DNA of 44,914 nucleotides, taken from positions 1 to 44,914 of the forward strand of contig JADHUC010000052.1 in assembly GCA_016784735.1 (NCBI GenBank), given 5' to 3'. The notes beneath the pieces are model-generated. The model made no database searches, was not told the DNA's origin, and saw only the letters and a list, made by a program, of their open reading frames with translations. The translations under genes were made by a program, and so were the position numbers. Below, in pieces: positions 18,557 to 27,235 of the stretch (its first letter is position 1; each line of letters starts with the position of its first letter). The DNA is from Pirellulaceae bacterium (GTDB lineage Bacteria > Planctomycetota > Planctomycetia > Pirellulales > Pirellulaceae).

Positions 18557-19606
18557 ATGCGTTGGAAAACGCTTCCCATTTTGTTTAGCTTTGCCCTCGG
18601 CCTTTGCGTTGGAGGAGTCGTGGCCGGTTGGGTATTCATGCGTCCCGGCAGGTCCATGGATCGCCCTGCCAAAGATGAACTCGAACAGGTCATCAACGAG
18701 CAGCGACAGCGAATCCAATCTCTCGAACTGGCGGAAGCCAAGGCCGATGAGAAAGCGGCTGATTTGGCGAGACAGTTGCACGCGAGCGAACGTCGGATCA
18801 CCGAACAGCGACAGATCATTCGCGACCATGCTCTTGACGAGAGCGTTCGATCGGCCGCGGACTTGCTCGCACTCTTCCCTGCCAAATTCCCCGACGGCAA
18901 CTGGGAACCGGCCGACTTGGATTTCGAGGATTGTTGGTTTCAGACGATCGATGGGCTCCGCTTGCATGGATGGTATCTGGGGCATGAAGATCCGCGTGCA
19001 GTGGTTCTGTTTGCCCATGGAAACGCCGGCAACTTATCGCACCGTGCCGCGCACGTGCGGTTCCTGCGCGACCGGTTCCGTGTATCCGTTTTCGTCTTTG
19101 ACTATCGCGGTTACGGGCGTAGTGAAGGCGTTCCAACGGTCGACGGCCTGGTACGTGATGCCCGTGCCGCGTGTGACTATCTCGCCAAGCGAGAAGGGAT
19201 TGCCAAGGACGAGATTGTGCTGTTGGGGCGATCACTTGGCGGAGCACTTGCGGTCCGTTTGGCAAGCGAGGACGGCGCAAGAGGCGTCATCCTGGAGAGT
19301 ACCTTTTCTTCACTCTCCGACGTGGCAAAGACGCACTTCCCGAGAGTGTTGGTAGATTTTGTCCTGACCAATGACCTGGATTCGGCGTCCGGAATCGCCA
19401 AGTACCAAGGGCCATTGCTTCAAGGCCACGGGGACGCCGACCAAACGATTCCCTACTCGTTGGGGCGAAAGCTGTTTGATGCAGCCAACGAACCGAAAAC
19501 GTTTGTCACGCTTCGCGGTCGAGACCACAACGATCCGCCGACGGACGAATACTATCAGGCGCTGGAAGAGTTTCTTTCTTCGCTGGCTTCGCGATCATCT
19601 TCCTAA
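18557..19606 (+). CDS. Membrane-anchored alpha/beta hydrolase (FrsA/ABHD13-like)
   Basis: This 349-aa protein starts with one transmembrane helix (residues about 6-28, LPILFSFALGLCVGGVVAGW). A coiled-coil of about 65 residues follows (DELEQVINEQRQRIQSLEL), then an alpha/beta hydrolase domain. The oxyanion-hole motif is VVLFAHGNAGN. The nucleophile S226 lies in GRSLGG, the acid is probably the Asp in GHGDADQ, and the base is the His in GRDHND. The catalytic triad is therefore complete. The layout suggests a hydrolase held off the membrane by a coiled-coil stalk, probably facing the periplasm. The substrate is an ester or similar, not predictable. Confidence 0.88.
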   Translation: MRWKTLPILFSFALGLCVGGVVAGWVFMRPGRSMDRPAKDELEQVINEQRQRIQSLELAEAKADEKAADLARQLHASERRITEQRQIIRDHALDESVRSAADLLALFPAKFPDGNWEPADLDFEDCWFQTIDGLRLHGWYLGHEDPRAVVLFAHGNAGNLSHRAAHVRFLRDRFRVSVFVFDYRGYGRSEGVPTVDGLVRDARAACDYLAKREGIAKDEIVLLGRSLGGALAVRLASEDGARGVILESTFSSLSDVAKTHFPRVLVDFVLTNDLDSASGIAKYQGPLLQGHGDADQTIPYSLGRKLFDAANEPKTFVTLRGRDHNDPPTDEYYQALEEFLSSLASRSSS

Positions 19607-19759
19607 TGCGGATGGTAATGTGCGGATCAGGCTTTCCGGGTCAATTGCGCAAGGCTGAAAATCTCGATCTACTTCGTTTGTCGCGGCCGGGGCGCTCGAC
19701 AACTGCTTCGCCGCGTATTAAAGTTGCATTTTTGTGTATAGCAACGAAAGGATAGGCCC

Positions 19760-21115
19760 ATGAGTGAAAAGCGAGTGTTGTTGAGCGAGAAAGACCTGCC
19801 AACTTCCTGGTACAACCTGCAAGCGGATCTGCCGAAGCCGTTGCCGCCAGTGCTGCATCCGGGGACCCGGCAACCAGTCGGCCCGGACGATCTGGCGCCG
19901 CTCTTTCCCATGGCGTTGATAATGCAGGAGGTGAGCCAGGAACGATGGATCGAGATACCACAAGAGGTCCGCGACGCTTTGACAATATGGCGACCCACGC
20001 CTTTGGTCCGAGCTACGAACCTTGAACGCGCGCTGAAGACGCCCGCTAGAATCTACTTCAAAGACGAGAGCCACAGCCCGGCCGGAAGTCACAAGCCGAA
20101 TACGGCCATTGCCCAGGCGTTCTATAACAAACAGGAAGGCATCAACCGGCTGACAACCGAGACGGGGGCCGGTCAATGGGGTAGCGCCCTGTCGTTTGCC
20201 AGCAAGATATTTGACATCCAGTGCAAGGTCTACATGGTCAAGGTCAGCTACCACCAGAAGCCGTATCGGCGGTCCATGATGCAGCTTTGGGGTGGCCAGG
20301 TTACGCCCAGCCCGTCCGAGGAAACCGAAGCAGGACGGCAACTCCTTGCGGCCGATCCCGACACGCCGGGCAGCTTGGGCATGGCCATCAGCGAAGCGGT
20401 CGAAGCGGCGGTGACTCGCGACGATACAAAGTACTCGTTGGGCAGCGTGCTCAATCACGTTTTGCTTCACCAGACGATCATCGGCCTGGAGGCGGAGAAG
20501 CAGTTCGAAATGATCGGCGACTCGCCGGACGTAGTGATCGGCTGTTGCGGTGGCGGCAGCAACTTCGCCGGGCTGGCTTTCCCCTTCGTCGCTCAGAAGA
20601 TCAAAGGCAAGGATATCCGGTTCGTGGGAGCCGAGCCCTGTTCGTGCCCAACAATGAACCACGGGGAATACCGGTACGATTTCGGCGACACTACCATGCT
20701 GACGCCGCTGATCAAGATGCACACCCTGGGTCACAGCTTCGTGCCGCCGGGGATTCATGCAGGCGGTTTGCGATATCACGGGATGGCGGCCATGGTCAGT
20801 CATGCCGTGGATCTGGGCCTGATTGAACCGGCCGAATTCCACCAGCTCGAGTGCTTCGAGGCGGCTCAGTTGTTCGCGGCGACCGAGGGGACGATCCCGG
20901 CGCCCGAAACGTCGCACGCAATTCGCGCAGCGATCAACGAAGCGATTCGCTGCCGTGAAGAAGGCAAAGAGGAGTGCATCGTTTTCAACTTCAGCGGCCA
21001 CGGGATTTGCGACCTGGGAGCGTACGACAAGTATCTCGGCGGCGAACTGGAGGACTATGCTTATCCAAAGGAAAAGATCGCGGCCGCGCTCGCCGAGTTG
21101 CCCCAGGTCGAATAA
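19760..21115 (+). CDS. trpB: TrpB-like PLP enzyme (tryptophan synthase beta chain, TrpB2 type)
   Basis: This 451-aa protein begins at an ATG with AAAGGA upstream. Its length, its N-terminal extension ([19 protein letters not shown]) and [12 protein letters not shown] are typical of TrpB2 rather than TrpB1, which is about 400 aa. K112 in AGSHKPNTA binds PLP; the phosphate loop is [10 protein letters not shown]. The enzyme condenses indole with serine to give tryptophan; TrpB2 proteins often act without TrpA or salvage indole. No trpA or other trp gene is adjacent, which fits a stand-alone TrpB2. A hairpin terminator follows at 21189. Confidence 0.93.
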   Translation: MSEKRVLLSEKDLPTSWYNLQADLPKPLPPVLHPGTRQPVGPDDLAPLFPMALIMQEVSQERWIEIPQEVRDALTIWRPTPLVRATNLERALKTPARIYFKDESHSPAGSHKPNTAIAQAFYNKQEGINRLTTETGAGQWGSALSFASKIFDIQCKVYMVKVSYHQKPYRRSMMQLWGGQVTPSPSEETEAGRQLLAADPDTPGSLGMAISEAVEAAVTRDDTKYSLGSVLNHVLLHQTIIGLEAEKQFEMIGDSPDVVIGCCGGGSNFAGLAFPFVAQKIKGKDIRFVGAEPCSCPTMNHGEYRYDFGDTTMLTPLIKMHTLGHSFVPPGIHAGGLRYHGMAAMVSHAVDLGLIEPAEFHQLECFEAAQLFAATEGTIPAPETSHAIRAAINEAIRCREEGKEECIVFNFSGHGICDLGAYDKYLGGELEDYAYPKEKIAAALAELPQVE

Positions 21116-21188
21116 CGCCGATCGTCTTTGCTGAATCTCGCTTTCAAGCTCTGTTTTGGGAGCGTCTTCAACGGCCGACAGCGCAAAA

Positions 21189-21231
21189 AAACGGTGGCAG
21201 TCCCCTGGGGAGTTGGGGTCTGCCACCGTTT
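21189..21231. terminator. Bidirectional intrinsic terminator
   Basis: AAACGGTGGCAG (21189-21200) pairs exactly with CTGCCACCGTTT (21220-21231) across a 19-nt loop. On the minus strand the stem runs into seven consecutive T residues, a classic terminator for the porin gene. On the plus strand it would end the trpB transcript with a weaker T-run. Confidence 0.85.
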
Positions 21232-21258
21232 GACACTTTTCCGGATATCGGTTCCCGA

Positions 21259-22620
21259 TCAGTACGTGATAATCAGGTCCGCTGCGAGGGTGAACTGGTC
21301 GTCGCTGGCACCAGCGTCGAAGGGGAAGCCGGCAGCTCCGCCTACCACGCCAGCGGCTCCGTCATACCAATCCCAGCGGGCCTCGGGCCGCACAATAACG
21401 TTCGGATGCGGTCGCCAAGTGACGCCGGCCGTCAAATTAAAGAAGTCTCCTACGAAGCCGCCTCCAGTCCACGCAGGCATGCCTGGGATGTTACCGGCGC
21501 CCGCAACCCTGGCGCCATCATCGTCGCGGAACCACTCGAGACGCAGATTTGCGGCCAGGCACGGGTTGATCTTGTACAGGAAGTAGTTGTTCAGCCCGTA
21601 CCATTCGGCATCGGCGCCGCCGCCCGTCTCGCGACCCAAGTTGTGGACCAGAACGTATCGCAAACGTTCCGTCATCTGCTGCTGCCATACCAAGCTGTAG
21701 ACAAACCGTTCCTGATCGCCGGGGATCCCGTTCAAGTCACCGCCAACCGGATCTTGGGGACCAGTGGAGCAGGACCACGCCAACGAGCTTCCGCCATCGT
21801 AGCTTTCCCATTTAACGCCAGCCATGATGTCCCAGTCGCTGTTGGCATCTTCAAACATCATCCAGCCACGGTGGGCAGCGACCTGTACCGACAACTCGTC
21901 CGTCAACTTGTAGTCAGCCAGTGCACCCGTGACTAACTGTGGCACGCCGTAGGTGTAACCGTATGAGAGGGAGTAAAACGGGTTGCCTGGCGATGGGACA
22001 ACCTCGTAGTCCAAGATGCCGGCAAAATGGCCCAGTTTGACGGAGAGGTTGTTGTAGGCCACTTCCACGTATGCCTGCGGAATGACGATGCCGTATGTTT
22101 CCAGGCCATTGATCCTGTCTTCAAGGCCGAAGTTCGCTCCGAATCGCCCGTCGGTGCCGTACATCATGTCAATGCGGCCGCCAATGTCCCAGCCGTAGCC
22201 GCCGGTGTTGACCGGTTTGACTGCGTACATCCAGAGCTGATTCATCTGGTATTCAGAGTTCATATCGTTGGTAACGACCGGTCCGTTGAAACCGTCGGCC
22301 GGATTGCGGCTGTTGAATGTGATACCTTGCTGGATCCAGCCGCCTACCATGATCCCCCTATCCTGAAGCGCGCACAGTTGCGGCATCCTCCAGGGTTCGC
22401 CGAGGTAGCAGTTGGTGCATGCGCAGCCGACTCCGCACGCGTCGCCCACGGTCACCAGCGCCGGTCCATCGGGCGCCTCCAAGTCACTTGGCGAATCGTT
22501 GGCTTCCTGATTCGTGGCGGGCACGGGCTCGTCGGAAACGGTCCCTTCCGCCGCCCAAGCCATGGCTGTTGGGATTAGCCCCAGCATGGCAACGGCGATC
22601 AACTCCTTTGTGATCCTCAT
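21259..22620 (-). CDS. BBP2-type outer-membrane beta-barrel porin
   Basis: The chosen ATG at 22620 has GGAG nine bases upstream and starts the signal MRITKELIAVAMLGLIPTAMAWAAE (read in two parts); the frame is open to 22764, and an ATG at 22635 is possible. The 453-aa protein has a short Cys-containing segment (GVGCACTNCYLGEPW), then alternating hydrophobic strands rich in aromatics and glycine. Examples are MVGGWIQQGITFNSR, VEVAYNNLSVKLGHF and EARWDWYDG, with a C-terminus ending in LIITY, as expected of a barrel. It fits the putative beta-barrel porin-2 family and would let small solutes through the outer membrane. The 288-bp spacer upstream (22621-22908) holds no gene I can support. Confidence 0.88.
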   Translation of the reverse strand: MRITKELIAVAMLGLIPTAMAWAAEGTVSDEPVPATNQEANDSPSDLEAPDGPALVTVGDACGVGCACTNCYLGEPWRMPQLCALQDRGIMVGGWIQQGITFNSRNPADGFNGPVVTNDMNSEYQMNQLWMYAVKPVNTGGYGWDIGGRIDMMYGTDGRFGANFGLEDRINGLETYGIVIPQAYVEVAYNNLSVKLGHFAGILDYEVVPSPGNPFYSLSYGYTYGVPQLVTGALADYKLTDELSVQVAAHRGWMMFEDANSDWDIMAGVKWESYDGGSSLAWSCSTGPQDPVGGDLNGIPGDQERFVYSLVWQQQMTERLRYVLVHNLGRETGGGADAEWYGLNNYFLYKINPCLAANLRLEWFRDDDGARVAGAGNIPGMPAWTGGGFVGDFFNLTAGVTWRPHPNVIVRPEARWDWYDGAAGVVGGAAGFPFDAGASDDQFTLAADLIITY

Positions 22621-22908
22621 CTTCGGCAACTCCATTCTTAGATAGCAAATACTGGGTGGGTTGGTCGAGCAATCGATGTCCGGGGAGCGGAACGCGAAAA
22701 CCGCTCGCGCGGTGGGTGGGCATCGTCCGCCACAACATTCAATGTCTCGGTGGGCGTTGTCCATCCAGTGATTACATCAGTGGTCGGTACGTAGCACGGT
22801 CGAGTTTCAGTAGTTTTGCTTATGCGGCGCGTAACGCGAATTCGTGGTCTGCTGGTCGTGCCGATTGGAGAAAGTCTGACGGCAAATCGTGAAGTGCAGA
22901 CGGTGCGG

Positions 22909-24348
22909 TCACCCGTTTTGCAGTCGCCGCAAGATGTCCCAGTATGCACCTCGGGCACCGGCAGCGATGGCGTCAACCAGAGTTTGGTTCTCGCTGTAGT
23001 TGTGATCCCCTGCGCCGTCAGCTTGATCTTCGCCTGTCTCTTCGGTTGGCGGAAAGAAACGCGGATCACCCCCGATTAAATCTCGCACCAACCCACCGGG
23101 TTGGTTGCCCAGGGCCGACGAGATGTAGAAAGTTGGCTGCAGTAGATCGACACCACCGCCGTAACGACGACGAATGCTCGGATTCGTCTCGATGGGTCCT
23201 TCGGCAGCCACCATCGAGGCCATTGCTGTTCCCGGATACACGCGTATGCCCAACGAGGCACCCGCACAGTCTGGATCGATGCATTTGAACGCCTCGATGG
23301 TCTCAGCAACGCTCTCTGGAGTTTCTCCTGGACCACCCAATAGCATGTCCAGCATCACCGCGATTCCATTGTCCCGGCACAATCGCACGGCGCGGGCCAG
23401 ATCGTCCTTTCGATGCGGCTGGCGGTAGGTGTCAAGCATCGTCGGATTTGCCGCGTCGCTGGTGAAGTTGATGCCGACGCACCCGGCCCGTCTCATGTGG
23501 CGAGCCAAGTCTTCCGAGAACGGCAGAACCGCCAGATAGGCGTACCAGCGAACACGGTCACCGAGCCCTCGACGTATCAGCTCGTCACACACGTCCATCG
23601 CGTGGTTGGAGGGCAAGTTAAACTCCGGATCGCACAGATGCAGTACATCAATCTCCCGCTCCAGCAGCGATGCGACTTCATCTGCCACCTCGGCCGGATC
23701 TCGCAGGCGATGGGCCTTTCCCTTTGCCAGAGGATCCGCGCAGTAGATGCACTGCCGGTTGCATCCGCGTTTGGTCTCCACGCCGATCTGCCCGCCGCGG
23801 CGAAAGTAGACAGCGTTGTCCACGAAATCGCGTTTGGTGGACGGGCTGACGTCTTTCGGCCATGCGGGCGGGTTTGCGTGAATTGTGCCGTCGCGTCTGT
23901 AGACTAGTCCCAGGACCTGCTCCAAACGCCGGTTCCCGCGCAACTCGTCGAGCAGCAAGCCAAGGGCCTGCTCGCCATCGCCCCAGATGCCAAAATCTGC
24001 ACCCGTGTGCTCGACAATCTGTTTCGGGAATATCGAATAACCGACGCCGCCGATCACGATCGGAGCGTCAGTCACTCGACGCACGGCAGCGACGGTTTCG
24101 TTCAACGTCGGAAGAAACGATTGCGCACTCGGCCAAAAGCAATCGTCGACATTCCGAAACGTCAGGCCGACCAGATCCGGCGTACATCGATCGAAATACC
24201 GCGAGATTTCAACCTCCGGTTCCTCCGCCAGGCACAGGTCGAGCATATCCACATGGTGACCGGCCTCGCGAACTGCGCCGGCGACGTAGTCCAATCCGAT
24301 CGGCGCGATCGGCGGCATCATGCGGTTGGTGTTGATTAGCGTCAGCAT
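22909..24348 (-). CDS. B12-binding-type radical SAM protein
   Basis: This 479-aa protein has an N-terminal Rossmann domain of the cobalamin-binding type (residues about 1-135, PPIAPIGLDYVAGAVREAGH). A radical SAM barrel follows with C196, C200 and C203 in CNRQCIYC for the 4Fe-4S cluster. The DxHxxG cobalamin-ligand motif is absent, as in many family members, so B12 use is possible but unproven. GGPGETPESVAETI is the usual later barrel motif. Members methylate unactivated carbons or do other radical chemistry on lipids, antibiotics and cofactors; the substrate here is unknown. It starts 28 bp after the stop of the upstream secreted glycosidase gene on the same strand, so cotranscription is likely. 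Confidence 0.88.
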   Translation of the reverse strand: MLTLINTNRMMPPIAPIGLDYVAGAVREAGHHVDMLDLCLAEEPEVEISRYFDRCTPDLVGLTFRNVDDCFWPSAQSFLPTLNETVAAVRRVTDAPIVIGGVGYSIFPKQIVEHTGADFGIWGDGEQALGLLLDELRGNRRLEQVLGLVYRRDGTIHANPPAWPKDVSPSTKRDFVDNAVYFRRGGQIGVETKRGCNRQCIYCADPLAKGKAHRLRDPAEVADEVASLLEREIDVLHLCDPEFNLPSNHAMDVCDELIRRGLGDRVRWYAYLAVLPFSEDLARHMRRAGCVGINFTSDAANPTMLDTYRQPHRKDDLARAVRLCRDNGIAVMLDMLLGGPGETPESVAETIEAFKCIDPDCAGASLGIRVYPGTAMASMVAAEGPIETNPSIRRRYGGGVDLLQPTFYISSALGNQPGGLVRDLIGGDPRFFPPTEETGEDQADGAGDHNYSENQTLVDAIAAGARGAYWDILRRLQNG

Positions 24349-24376
24349 ACAGCACTCTCGTACCGTGCAATCCAGA

Positions 24377-26428
24377 CTACTCGGAGGATTCGAGGGTCGC
24401 TTGCACGAGCAAAATGGCTTGTCGGCCAGATAGCACTAGCGGAATTCGGCCCGATGCGTCCTTCTCGCACCGTCCTACGTCGCCGGTTGCCGGGTCCATT
24501 GCCTGCCAACTGCCCGCGGTCTGGCCCGTCAAGTGCCCATCGTAATCGTGGCGGCCCACGTTCACCACGAGCAAGATCCGGTGACCATCGCGGCGAAACT
24601 GACCAAGGGCGATTCTATCCGACGAAGGCGAGGCTCGGAATTCCGGTTGCAGTTGTTCGACCAGCGACTGCTGTGCCTCCGATCGATCCACGATGACGCG
24701 GCCACCATGGCGGCGGAACTCGCCAGCGACGGCTTCGGCCGACGGCGGCAACTCGGCATTCTCGGGTAAGACGAGCGCCCTGTAACGTTGTCCGCCGATC
24801 ACCAAGGTTCCGTCGGATTCGACTGTCGCTTTGGCCAGATGTTCGTGGTCGATCAGGCTGAACGGAATTTGGTTTCGCTGCAGTGTTCGCCCAACGCGCA
24901 TGAAAGACCCGACGATTCGTTTGGCCCGCGGCGATTGCGAATCCAGTTTCAACGACGGAGCCACAGGCAGGTACTCGGCCCATAGATCGTACACCGGATA
25001 ATACAGCAAGACTTGCGGGGCAGGGCGAGCCGGTTTCAGCACGGCATTCAGCCGGCCGACATAGTCGCCGTATGCGCGGTACGCGTCGACCGGTCGGTCA
25101 CCCGTTCCGTAGTACAGCGTGAAATCGGTGACATCCCACGAAGCTTGCCAGGCAGCAGTGGCCTGCATTTCCGCCAGTCCAACCGGCCCCGCTCCGCCCA
25201 TTTTCTCGCTGAAGTCGCTCACTTCGGTCATCACTCGACGACGCCCCGAAAGCCGAGCCGCCGAAGCCGGCAGAGCGGCCGTCATCCAGCCGTTATGGAT
25301 GACCCGTTCGGGATTCGACGACAGCATGTCCAGACCGGGAATGTCCATCCGCATGAGCACCTTCAGACCGTTGCCTTCTAACGGCACGTGATGCAGCAGC
25401 ATTTCTTCCCACAGGCTATGGCCCGACGAGGCGACACGGTGGCCCGCGCACCACGTCTGAAGTGCACCGAAGTACCGATCGGCGATCAGATCCGCGATCA
25501 ACGCCCAGTACTTCCGTCGCACTTTGCGGTCGTCGGCCGTATCGCCCTCGAAGAGGCTTCGTCGGTGCGGCAGCAAGTCTTCGCCGTACCGCTGCTGATA
25601 CCGTTCGGCCAAGTCGTAGACCCATGGAACGCGGGGCAGCATCCGGACCGCCGGATCGACCGGATCCCGAACTGGTACGCGTTGGCGTACGTGTTCAGGA
25701 ATCTGCCCGATGTTTACCGAAACCAGCGACGGTTCGTCGGTGAACATCGCCTGGATCGTCTTGCCGAAATACGGCTCAAGCCGTTTCCAATAGGCGACGT
25801 GTGTCTTGTCGATGAAACAGCGAACCGCGCGATCGTCGATCAGATTCGGATAGCGGCGCGACGCGTAGTAGTTGTTGCTGGCGTGCGTGTGTTCATAAGA
25901 CGGTCGAACGATGAACGGGTTTTCGCGAGTCGCGTCATACGCCAACTCCATTGCCTCAAACTGCCGATTCTCTTCCAGCACCAAGCCGCCAGCCGCACCG
26001 CTGGGATACCCCTGCTCGTCGTACAGCCACACGATCAATCCGAGTTCATGGCACTGCCGTATGCCGGCGATAAGGGTCTTCCAGTGTTTCTCGGATTGCA
26101 TGTAATCCTGGAACGCGACGTTGCATACCACGCCACCCAGCCCGCGATCCGAGTAGAACCGCATGCCCTGCGGCTTTGCGGCCTTTGACTTCGTCCCGCG
26201 CAGCATCTGCTCGATGCCCTCAGGCATCGCGTGACGAGGGTCGATCCCATGCACGATCTGCAGAGGCCGATCGCAATTCGGCGGATCGTTCCAAGCGGCC
26301 AGCCAGCTTTCGGGCACACCCGCCAGTTGTGCAACTTCCTGACACTGAGCCGGCTGATTTTCACTCGCCAACATGCCACTCGCTACCAACGCGAGTGCAA
26401 TGAGGATGGGGATCTTTGAACCGTTCAT
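24377..26428 (-). CDS. Secreted glycoside-hydrolase-like protein (resembles GH106 / GH42-like barrels)
   Basis: This 683-aa protein has a Sec signal (residues about 1-22, LIALALVASGMLAS). The barrel region carries VWLYDEQGYPSGAAGG, a motif close to that of GH106 rhamnosidase-type proteins. Two acidic motifs stand about 170 residues apart, FTDEPSL near residue 230 and MTEVSDFSE near residue 400; they could hold acid/base and nucleophile Glu. A flavodoxin-like or trimerisation-type domain (QVLLYYPVYDLWAEY) and a short beta domain follow. The family assignment is by motif memory only, and the substrate, possibly a rhamnoside or galactoside, is uncertain. No strong ribosome-binding site precedes the ATG. 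Confidence 0.78.
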   Translation of the reverse strand: MNGSKIPILIALALVASGMLASENQPAQCQEVAQLAGVPESWLAAWNDPPNCDRPLQIVHGIDPRHAMPEGIEQMLRGTKSKAAKPQGMRFYSDRGLGGVVCNVAFQDYMQSEKHWKTLIAGIRQCHELGLIVWLYDEQGYPSGAAGGLVLEENRQFEAMELAYDATRENPFIVRPSYEHTHASNNYYASRRYPNLIDDRAVRCFIDKTHVAYWKRLEPYFGKTIQAMFTDEPSLVSVNIGQIPEHVRQRVPVRDPVDPAVRMLPRVPWVYDLAERYQQRYGEDLLPHRRSLFEGDTADDRKVRRKYWALIADLIADRYFGALQTWCAGHRVASSGHSLWEEMLLHHVPLEGNGLKVLMRMDIPGLDMLSSNPERVIHNGWMTAALPASAARLSGRRRVMTEVSDFSEKMGGAGPVGLAEMQATAAWQASWDVTDFTLYYGTGDRPVDAYRAYGDYVGRLNAVLKPARPAPQVLLYYPVYDLWAEYLPVAPSLKLDSQSPRAKRIVGSFMRVGRTLQRNQIPFSLIDHEHLAKATVESDGTLVIGGQRYRALVLPENAELPPSAEAVAGEFRRHGGRVIVDRSEAQQSLVEQLQPEFRASPSSDRIALGQFRRDGHRILLVVNVGRHDYDGHLTGQTAGSWQAMDPATGDVGRCEKDASGRIPLVLSGRQAILLVQATLESSE

Positions 26429-26515
26429 GGTCGTTCGTCCGCGGATAGTCTGAGGCCATACCTAAGCGGTCAGGGGACCCACGTACACATGGCCCTTGCC
26501 CCGCGGATCTCCAAC

Positions 26516-26545
26516 TTGTCGTCAACTTGCCATATCAGGTACAAT
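26516..26545 (+). promoter_or_regulatory. Candidate promoter of the small-protein/nucleotidyltransferase pair
   Basis: TTGTCG (26516-26521, 4/6), 18-bp spacer, TACAAT (26540-26545, 5/6). It lies 55 bp before the ATG at 26600 and 88 bp from the divergent glycosidase start. Confidence 0.42.
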
Positions 26546-26599
26546 ATACCCGGCCCGTTTGGCTCGGGGCAGGGAACCGGAAACAAACGGACGAGCAAC

Positions 26600-26791
26600 A
26601 TGAAAAAAACGCTGACGATCACCACGCACGAAGCACAGTCGGAAGCCGACCGAGCTTACTGGCGCCGCCAGACGCCCGAAGCGCGTCTGGATGCGGTGGA
26701 ACGCTACCGGCTGGAAGCGGGGAAGTTTCTCCATGAATATCCAACCCGACTTCGAAGAGTTCTTGAGATTACTCGAAGCGAACCAGGTTGA
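26600..26791 (+). CDS. 63-aa partner of nucleotidyltransferase
   Basis: The predicted start is MKKTLTITTHEAQSEADRAYW; upstream in-frame codons are unlikely to be translated. The core segment, AYWRRQTPEARLDAVERYR, is a charged helix that I recognise from small proteins encoded just ahead of MNIQPDFEEF-type nucleotidyltransferases. Its 3' end overlaps the next gene by 59 bp in another frame, pointing to translational coupling. The pair resembles toxin-antitoxin or regulatory couples in layout, but no function is established for this small protein. Confidence 0.75.
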   Translation: MKKTLTITTHEAQSEADRAYWRRQTPEARLDAVERYRLEAGKFLHEYPTRLRRVLEITRSEPG

Positions 26792-27173
26792 CTACATGAT
26801 TGTCGGTGGTTATGCCGTCGCGTTTCACGGGTTTCCCCGGTTCACCAAGGATATTGATGTCTTCTTTGATGCGTCAGTGGCCAACGTCAACCGTCTCTGT
26901 CGGGCGCTCGTGGAATTCGGTTTCCGAGAAGAGAGTTTGACTCGCGAAGCCTTCCAAACACCAGGAAACGTCGTCGCCATCGGCGTGGCGCCCGTGAGGA
27001 TTGACCTTGTGAATCGCATCGATGGGGTGTCCTACTCCGAGGCCATTCCAAACATGGTTCGCGGGAAATACGGGCGCGTTGAAGTCACTTTTATTGGACG
27101 GAAGGACCTAATCCGCAACAAGAGTTCCACGGCGCGCGCCAAAGACAACGCCGACGTCGAGGAATTGACATGA
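26733..27173 (+). CDS. Nucleotidyltransferase-fold protein (AbiEii/DUF6036-like)
   Basis: The 146-aa reading starts at MNIQPDFEEFLRLLEANQVD, inside the preceding gene; a GGGGAAG lies 10-16 bases upstream. DYMIVGGYAVAFHG and FTKDIDVFF (D40, D42) match the GG...DxD pattern of polymerase-beta-type nucleotidyltransferases related to AbiEii toxins and MNT antitoxins. The classical GS motif is replaced by GGYA, as is normal for this branch. It may transfer a nucleotide to a protein or RNA partner, but the target is unknown. Overlap with the 63-aa gene marks a two-gene module. No HEPN-domain gene is adjacent. Confidence 0.85.
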   Translation: MNIQPDFEEFLRLLEANQVDYMIVGGYAVAFHGFPRFTKDIDVFFDASVANVNRLCRALVEFGFREESLTREAFQTPGNVVAIGVAPVRIDLVNRIDGVSYSEAIPNMVRGKYGRVEVTFIGRKDLIRNKSSTARAKDNADVEELT

Positions 27174-27235
27174 TTTGATACCGTCCCCCCCAATCCCAAG
27201 GCAACGGAAGGGGACCTGACCTGCGTTTTCCAATC

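Noticed and set aside
17837..19018. 393-codon open frame on the minus strand
   Set aside because: Overlaps two plus-strand genes with ribosome-binding sites and catalytic motifs; a GC-driven shadow.
19718..21226. 502-codon minus-strand open frame
   Set aside because: Antisense to the unmistakable trpB gene.
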